A DNA stretch of 9,499 nt, from NCBI GenBank assembly GCA_017965125.1, contig JAGCQO010000286.1:1-9499 (forward strand). Reading direction: 5' to 3'. Source of the DNA: Paludibacteraceae bacterium (GTDB lineage Bacteria > Bacteroidota > Bacteroidia > Bacteroidales > Paludibacteraceae). Below, piece by piece: positions 6,418-9,499 of the stretch. A model generated the notes under the pieces. The model did not search any database and had not been told where the DNA came from. It was given only the letters and a program-made list of their open reading frames with translations. The number at the start of each line of letters is the position of its first letter. Within the stretch, counting starts at the first letter, position 1. Made by a program: the position numbers and the translations under genes.

Positions 6418-7662
6418 TTACTCCCACTGCGGAATGTGTATGCTGCACGAGATAGGGTAGTGGTCGGACAGCTCGATTTTGTCGATGTTGAAATCGAACG
6501 GTATCAGGTTCTTCGAGTGCAGGATGTAGTCGATTCTGAACCAGAACGGAAGTTCGTTGTATGTTATTCCCAGTCCCGATGACGTGTTTATGAACGCATC
6601 GCCGAGGTCGCCCCTTATCTTTTTATATGTGTATGATGTTGGCGCGTCGTTGAAGTCGCCGCAGACTATCACCGGTATGTTGGTGTCGCGTATGGCGTTG
6701 TTTATGGCTTCGGCCTGCTTTGCTCTCGCCTTGGAAGCCTTGCTCAGCTTCTTCGTCACGAGTCCGGTGGTCTCCGAGATGTTGTCCTTGTCGGTGTCCT
6801 TCACCGTCTCCACCATCTTCTTCTTGTCGTTGCCGGTGAACTGGTTCGACTCCAGGTGGCAGTTGAATACTCTTATCAGGCTGCCGTTTATATCAATGTC
6901 GGATATTGACGTCATGTTGTAGCGCGAGCCGTATTTCACCTCGCCTTTCCTCACTATCGGATGCTTCGAGTACAGCGCAATGCCGTAGGAGCTTCTGCCG
7001 TTCGAGTTCATCTCGTAGAGTGTGTGCTGGTATGGGTACTTCTCTCTCATGAAGAAGTCTATCTCGTCCTTGCTGAGGAACGAGTTGTCGTTGTAGAATC
7101 CGTATTCCTGTATGCACACTATGTCGGCGTTCTTGCTCAGTATGTAGTCTATGGTGTTGTTTCTGCCTTGCTGGTCTTTCTTGTAGAAATCGAACAGCTT
7201 GACGTTGAACGACAGCACGGTTATGTTTGAGCCTTCCTTGTCCTCTATCGCCCTTTCCTTGTTGTCGTTGTTTAATATATGTATAGGGAAGTTGTTCTGG
7301 ATGTTGGTCGAAAGCAGGATAAGCACAAAGAGCGAATAGATGAAGTGGATTTTCAGTCTGATTATCCATAGTATCACGTACAGCAGGTTGATGATGACCA
7401 GCACTGTGAACGCAAGGCTGAGGTATGACGGCAGCACAAAAACCTCAGGCGAAATCTGCGTCGCGAGTCCCGACAGCAGGAGCATGACCAGAAACACGAT
7501 GTTCAAGGTCAGGCTGAACAAGTGCAGCGCAGGCTTGAGCAGTCTTTTGATGACTTTCTTGGAAGCGTCGTGTCTCTTCCTGTTGCGCATGTAGCGCTTT
7601 CTCTCCTCGTCTCCTATCATGTGGAGGCGCCTGTTGTCTCGTTTTTTCTTGAAAAGACGCAT
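6418..7662 (-). CDS. Membrane-anchored endonuclease/exonuclease/phosphatase (EEP) family hydrolase
   Basis: 414 residues. A very basic N-terminal tail (1-44, rich in Arg/Lys) is followed by three hydrophobic segments at about 46-68, 79-101 and 105-120. The EEP fold then runs from 147 to the end. Catalytic-type motifs: FNV with Asn153, IVCIQEYG with Glu186, FNCHLES with His269, CGDFND with Asp336/Asn338, RIDYIL with Asp378, and LSDHYP with Asp400/His401. All metal and catalytic positions of the DNase I-like superfamily appear intact, so it should be an active Mg-dependent phosphoesterase. The substrate (nucleic acid, phosphoinositide, sphingomyelin-like lipid) is not readable. By the positive-inside rule the basic tail and the short RLK loop (102-104) are cytoplasmic, which puts the EEP domain in the periplasm. 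A charged Lys/Asp-rich insertion (275-316) sits between the His269 and Asp336 motifs. The start lies 4 bp after the rhomboid stop; purE is 33 bp downstream. Confidence 0.9.
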   Translation of the reverse strand: MRLFKKKRDNRRLHMIGDEERKRYMRNRKRHDASKKVIKRLLKPALHLFSLTLNIVFLVMLLLSGLATQISPEVFVLPSYLSLAFTVLVIINLLYVILWIIRLKIHFIYSLFVLILLSTNIQNNFPIHILNNDNKERAIEDKEGSNITVLSFNVKLFDFYKKDQQGRNNTIDYILSKNADIVCIQEYGFYNDNSFLSKDEIDFFMREKYPYQHTLYEMNSNGRSSYGIALYSKHPIVRKGEVKYGSRYNMTSISDIDINGSLIRVFNCHLESNQFTGNDKKKMVETVKDTDKDNISETTGLVTKKLSKASKARAKQAEAINNAIRDTNIPVIVCGDFNDAPTSYTYKKIRGDLGDAFINTSSGLGITYNELPFWFRIDYILHSKNLIPFDFNIDKIELSDHYPISCSIHIPQWE

Positions 7663-7666
7663 GTGC

Positions 7667-8359
7667 TTAGTCCATTTGTTGTTTCTTGTACTTGTTTTGC
7701 CAGTATTTCAGCAGGAAGAATCCGAAGACCATGCCTCCGAGGTGTGCGAAATGCGCCACGCTGTCGCCAGCGGTAGGTGACACGCCGCCCCACAGTTCTA
7801 TGAGCGCGTATATTATGACGAAGTATTTCGCTTTTATCGGTACCGGGATGAACATGAAGAATATCGGCTGGTTAGGCAGCAGCATAGCGAACGCGAGCAG
7901 CAGTCCGAAGATGGCTCCTGACGCTCCCACGGTTATGAACCTCGACATGATCATCTCGACGTCGCCGGCTGAGATTTCCGTGCCGTACTTTATGGCTATG
8001 GCTTGTATCACGTTCGGGATGTCGTAGCTCCAAGCCAGCTCCTGAACGAGTCCGGCGCCTATTCCGCAAGTGAAGTAGTAAAACAGATATTTGCTCGGCC
8101 CGAGAATCTCCTCTATTATCCTGCCGAACATCCACAGTGCGAACATATTGAAGAAAAGGTGCGAGAATGACGCATGCAGGAACATGTAAGTGATAATCTG
8201 GTACGGCTTGAATGAGTCGGACTCGTAGAAGTGCAGTCCGAGAGTGTCGTTCATGTCGAATCCCGACTTCACGAGCGTTATGGTAGCCAGATAGGCGAGG
8301 ATGTTTATTATGAGCAGGTTCTTTGTGACCTTTGGTATTGAGTCGAGGAAATTTGCCAT
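7667..8359 (-). CDS. Rhomboid family intramembrane serine protease
   Basis: 230 residues with six predicted membrane helices (about 13-31, 56-79, 91-109, 141-163, 167-190, 202-219). Family role: cleavage of membrane proteins within or next to their transmembrane helices. The catalytic serine is Ser147 in GASGAIFG (145-152), the histidine His206 in AHFAHLGG (202-209), and the oxyanion-side motif HLFFN gives His67 and Asn71, matching H-x3-N of E. coli GlpG. It should therefore be active, not an inactive pseudoprotease. A long loop (about 111-140), partly charged, precedes the serine helix. The N-terminus MANFLDSIPKVTKNLL is a normal short cytoplasmic lead for Bacteroidetes rhomboids and supports the start. 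It is first in the cluster with the EEP hydrolase (4-bp gap) and purE. The native substrate is not visible; its operon partner is a candidate only by adjacency. Confidence 0.93.
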   Translation of the reverse strand: MANFLDSIPKVTKNLLIINILAYLATITLVKSGFDMNDTLGLHFYESDSFKPYQIITYMFLHASFSHLFFNMFALWMFGRIIEEILGPSKYLFYYFTCGIGAGLVQELAWSYDIPNVIQAIAIKYGTEISAGDVEMIMSRFITVGASGAIFGLLLAFAMLLPNQPIFFMFIPVPIKAKYFVIIYALIELWGGVSPTAGDSVAHFAHLGGMVFGFFLLKYWQNKYKKQQMD

Positions 8360-8386
8360 CTTTTTTCTGTGTCTTGCTTTAAAAAT

Positions 8387-8395
8387 GCAAAAATA
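8387..8395 (-). promoter_or_regulatory. Probable -7 box of the rhomboid-EEP-purE operon
   Basis: Minus strand TATTTTTGC matches TAnnTTTG plus C, 27 bp before the rhomboid start, giving a leader of about 20 nt. The -33 position at 19 bp spacing reads TTAA, a poor match, so the promoter is either weak, assisted, or elsewhere. Confidence 0.45.
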
Positions 8396-8742
8396 GAGAA
8401 AAGCTGTTATTTATTTAATGTGTATAGTTGCATGGAAATGTTAAAATATCTATGGATTTTCGTTCTTTTATATAAAAATGGTCGTTTGTCTTCTGTGTCG
8501 TCGTTTTCTTGTGCGTTGCGTGTATGCTCGGTCAGCTTGGCGTGTTGTTAACAAATTCTGTGGCTTGCGAGGCATTTTTGCTTTACAAGTCGTTGGCGCA
8601 TAGTGTGTAAGCGCTGCTATGTCGATGTTGCGAAAATGTGAAATCGCCACGGATTTAATGTTTAAAAAATGGCCCTGGATGACACTTTTTAAAAACTTTT
8701 TGAGTTAAAATGTAATTTTTTGGAAAAATTTTAAGGGAATTT
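8396..8742. other. Gene-free divergent intergenic region between rhomboid and HU
   Basis: About 350 bases with no credible gene. Short open frames exist on both strands (for example 8369-8551 plus and 8468-8650 minus, 60 codons each), but they have no family features, start poorly and overlap each other. The left half is of mixed composition. From 8661 it becomes strongly A/T-tracted, with an 8-bp inverted repeat TTTAAAAA (8661-8668) / TTTTTAAA (8686-8693). I see no recognisable RNA family; an unannotated small RNA cannot be excluded. Confidence 0.5.
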
Positions 8743-8774
8743 CTTGTGTAATAGAAACTAAGTAATAAATTTGC
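8743..8774 (+). promoter_or_regulatory. Promoter of the HU gene
   Basis: CTTG (8743-8746), 19-bp spacer, TAAATTTG (8766-8773) followed by C: a near-perfect Bacteroidetes housekeeping promoter with one -33 mismatch. Transcription should start around 8781, giving a leader of about 75 nt that is A/U-rich and lacks a well-spaced Shine-Dalgarno site (GAGAAGG at 8810-8816 lies too far from the start codon). Confidence 0.8.
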
Positions 8775-8856
8775 AGTGTTTTCGTTTTGTAATCAACACG
8801 TAAACAAAAGAGAAGGATATCCATTTTAATTATTAATTTCTAATACTAAACAGATT

Positions 8857-9129
8857 ATGAACAAAGCAGAATTAATCAACGCAGTTGCAGAGAAGTCAGG
8901 TCTTAGCAAGGCAGATTCAAAGAAGGCAATCGACGCATTCGTAGCAACAGTAACAGACGTACTCAAGAAGGGTGACAAGCTTAGCCTTGTTGGTTTCGGT
9001 TCTTTCTCTGTATCTGAGAGAGCTGCTAGAACTGGTGTTAACCCTCAGACTAAGAAGCAGATCAAGATCGCTGCTAAGAAGGTTGCTAAGTTTAAGGCAG
9101 GTGCTGAGTTGGCTGACGCTATCAAGTAA
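8857..9129 (+). CDS. hup: HU/IHF-family histone-like DNA-binding protein
   Basis: 90 residues, the standard HU length. Family role: a homodimer or heterodimer that bends and compacts DNA in the nucleoid. Seen: the N-terminal helical pair MNKAELINAVAEKSGLSK (1-18), the core GFGSFSVSERAARTG (46-60), and the flexible beta-arm with Asn62-Pro63-Gln64, where Pro63 is the residue that wedges between base pairs. Lys-rich arm and tail (66-80) follow. It is HU-like rather than IHF-specific: nothing fixes sequence-specific binding, and it could act as a homodimer. Codon use is restricted (GCA/GCT, AAG, GTA/GTT, both Arg codons AGA), as expected for a very highly expressed gene. It has its own promoter and a strong terminator 19 bases after the stop, so it is monocistronic and points away from all other protein genes here. 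Confidence 0.96.
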   Translation: MNKAELINAVAEKSGLSKADSKKAIDAFVATVTDVLKKGDKLSLVGFGSFSVSERAARTGVNPQTKKQIKIAAKKVAKFKAGAELADAIK

Positions 9130-9148
9130 TCTCGGCTTTAAGGAAAAT

Positions 9149-9180
9149 AAAAAGGATGGGCAAATGTCCATCCTTTTTTT
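9149..9180 (+). terminator. Intrinsic terminator of the HU gene
   Basis: 11-bp perfect stem (9149-9159 AAAAAGGATGG with 9168-9178 CCATCCTTTTT) extended by one G-U pair, 6-nt loop, ending in seven T residues (9174-9180), 19 bases after the stop. The A run on the other side makes it potentially bidirectional. Confidence 0.92.
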
Positions 9181-9215
9181 ATTGCCCCAAAAAACTTGGC
9201 GTTGCCATGAGAAAA

Positions 9216-9249
9216 ACAAAAGCCTTGCAAAATCTTGCAAGGCTTTTGT
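9216..9249 (-). terminator. Intrinsic terminator of tRNA-Arg
   Basis: Perfect 15-bp inverted repeat (9216-9230 with 9235-9249, core AAAAGCCTTGCAA) with a 4-nt loop, followed leftward by further T residues. It begins at the tRNA discriminator base (9249), so the terminator stem directly abuts and shares one base with the mature tRNA. It faces the HU terminator and closes the tRNA unit on the minus strand. Confidence 0.88.
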
Positions 9250-9322
9250 GATTGAGAAGGGATTCGAACCCTTGACCCACAGCTTAGAAGGCTGTTGCTC
9301 TATCCAGCTGAGCTACTCAACC
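9249..9322 (-). tRNA. tRNA-Arg, anticodon UCU
   Basis: 74-nt cloverleaf read on the minus strand: acceptor GGTTGAG/CTCAATC (one G-T pair), D-stem GCTC/GAGC, anticodon stem ACAGC/GCTGT with loop CTTCTAA giving anticodon TCT, 5-nt variable region, T-stem AAGGG/CCCTT with loop TTCGAAT, discriminator A. The 3' CCA is not encoded (only A-CA follows), so it must be added enzymatically. It decodes AGA (and AGG). AGA is the main Arg codon nearby: by my hand count 13 of 20 in the visible glgP part, 11 of 20 in the glycogen synthase, and both in HU. The gene has its own promoter and terminator. Confidence 0.97.
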
Positions 9323-9359
9323 GTCAGCATAGGAGCGCATGTCTCCACAAATGCGACTG

Positions 9360-9391
9360 CAAAGTAAGACAAAACACTTGATATAATCAAG
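9360..9391 (-). promoter_or_regulatory. Promoter of tRNA-Arg
   Basis: Minus strand CTTG (9388-9391), 20-bp spacer, TTACTTTG (9360-9367) followed by C. This is one mismatch at each element from TTTG-N19-21-TAnnTTTG. Transcription should start near 9353, leaving a roughly 30-nt 5' leader for RNase P removal. Confidence 0.6.
9377..9391. repeat. Small palindrome overlapping the tRNA -33 region
   Basis: CTTGAT (9377-9382), 3-nt spacer, ATCAAG (9386-9391): perfect 6-bp arms. The right arm includes the -33 box of the tRNA-Arg promoter. It could be an operator-like site or chance; no dedicated regulator is nearby. Confidence 0.4.
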
Positions 9392-9476
9392 AGTTATCGC
9401 AAAAAATCTTTCTCTATTTGCCGACTTGTGCAGTTGTAAATTCTGTATTTGGCGCAAAACGGCTGTTTTTAGACAT

Positions 9477-9496
9477 AAAAAAAGCAAATGCTTGCT
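9477..9496 (-). terminator. Partial terminator-like hairpin at the right edge
   Basis: Read leftward, AGCAA-GCAT-TTGCT then seven T residues (9477-9483). The visible stem is only 5 bp, but it sits 3 bases from the window edge. It may end a minus-strand gene lying to the right. The rest of 9392-9476 shows no gene. Confidence 0.4.
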
Positions 9497-9499
9497 GTC

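Noticed and set aside
8369..8551. 60-codon plus-strand frame with a hydrophobic stretch, possible small membrane protein
   Set aside because: It would need a GTG start with no promoter, overlaps the rhomboid -7 box, and is Cys/Ser-rich without family support. An internal ATG (39 codons) is no better supported.
8661..8693. AT-only inverted repeat as a terminator or regulatory hairpin
   Set aside because: It has eight A/T pairs with a 17-nt loop and no GC pair, no gene ends there, and the A/T tracts are better explained as promoter-upstream DNA.
8917..9240. 107-codon minus-strand frame antisense to HU
   Set aside because: It is a mirror of the highly biased HU codons and its terminator; the Leu/Ser-rich product has no family feature.
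9249..9322. tRNA-Arg as an integration site of a mobile element
   Set aside because: I found no repeat of the tRNA 3' end elsewhere in the window, and no integrase, relaxase, phage or transposase gene.
1..9499. Search for CRISPR arrays, insertion sequences, toxin-antitoxin or defence genes
   Set aside because: No regularly spaced repeats, terminal inverted repeats, transposase motifs or defence-type domains were seen on either strand.

Overview
The window looks like core chromosome of a Bacteroidales bacterium (Bacteroides/Prevotella-like). Signs of this are promoters of the Bacteroidetes type (-33 TTG core, -7 TAnnTTTG), AT-rich leaders without clear Shine-Dalgarno sites, a eukaryote-like GT3 glycogen synthase, a DUF3417-type glucan phosphorylase, and a rhomboid / membrane-anchored EEP hydrolase pair. 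Almost everything is transcribed leftward (minus strand). The only rightward gene is the HU-type histone-like protein.

Layout from right to left: a tRNA-Arg(UCU) gene on the minus strand, with its own promoter and terminator (about 9216-9391). The HU gene on the plus strand with a good promoter and terminator (8743-9178). A 497-bp divergent intergenic region. A minus-strand cluster rhomboid protease - membrane-bound EEP-family hydrolase - purE (8359-5875), closed by a strong intrinsic terminator just after purE. A lone two-repeat lipoprotein with its own promoter (5750-4932). An uncharacterised class I SAM methyltransferase (4793-4194). Then folK - GT3 glycogen synthase - alpha-glucan phosphorylase (4040 to beyond position 1). 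In this last group folK and the synthase overlap by 4 bp, and synthase and phosphorylase are 29 bp apart.

Functionally, the left third is storage-polysaccharide metabolism: the GT3 synthase should extend alpha-1,4-glucan from a nucleotide-sugar and the phosphorylase should release glucose-1-phosphate from it. Both are probably co-transcribed with the folate gene folK. The middle holds an envelope lipoprotein and a methyltransferase of unknown substrate. The rhomboid/EEP pair is envelope-associated, and purE belongs to purine synthesis. HU and tRNA-Arg are housekeeping genes.

I see no mobile element, CRISPR array, prophage or defence gene. The points worth a second look are modest: the lipoprotein with its internal duplication and low GC, the predicted periplasmic EEP enzyme beside a rhomboid protease, the folK/glycogen coupling, three promoters sharing a CTTG -33 box, A/T tracts spaced about one helical turn apart upstream of HU, and a tRNA terminator whose stem starts at the tRNA discriminator base. 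No claim of an undescribed system is justified by the sequence alone.
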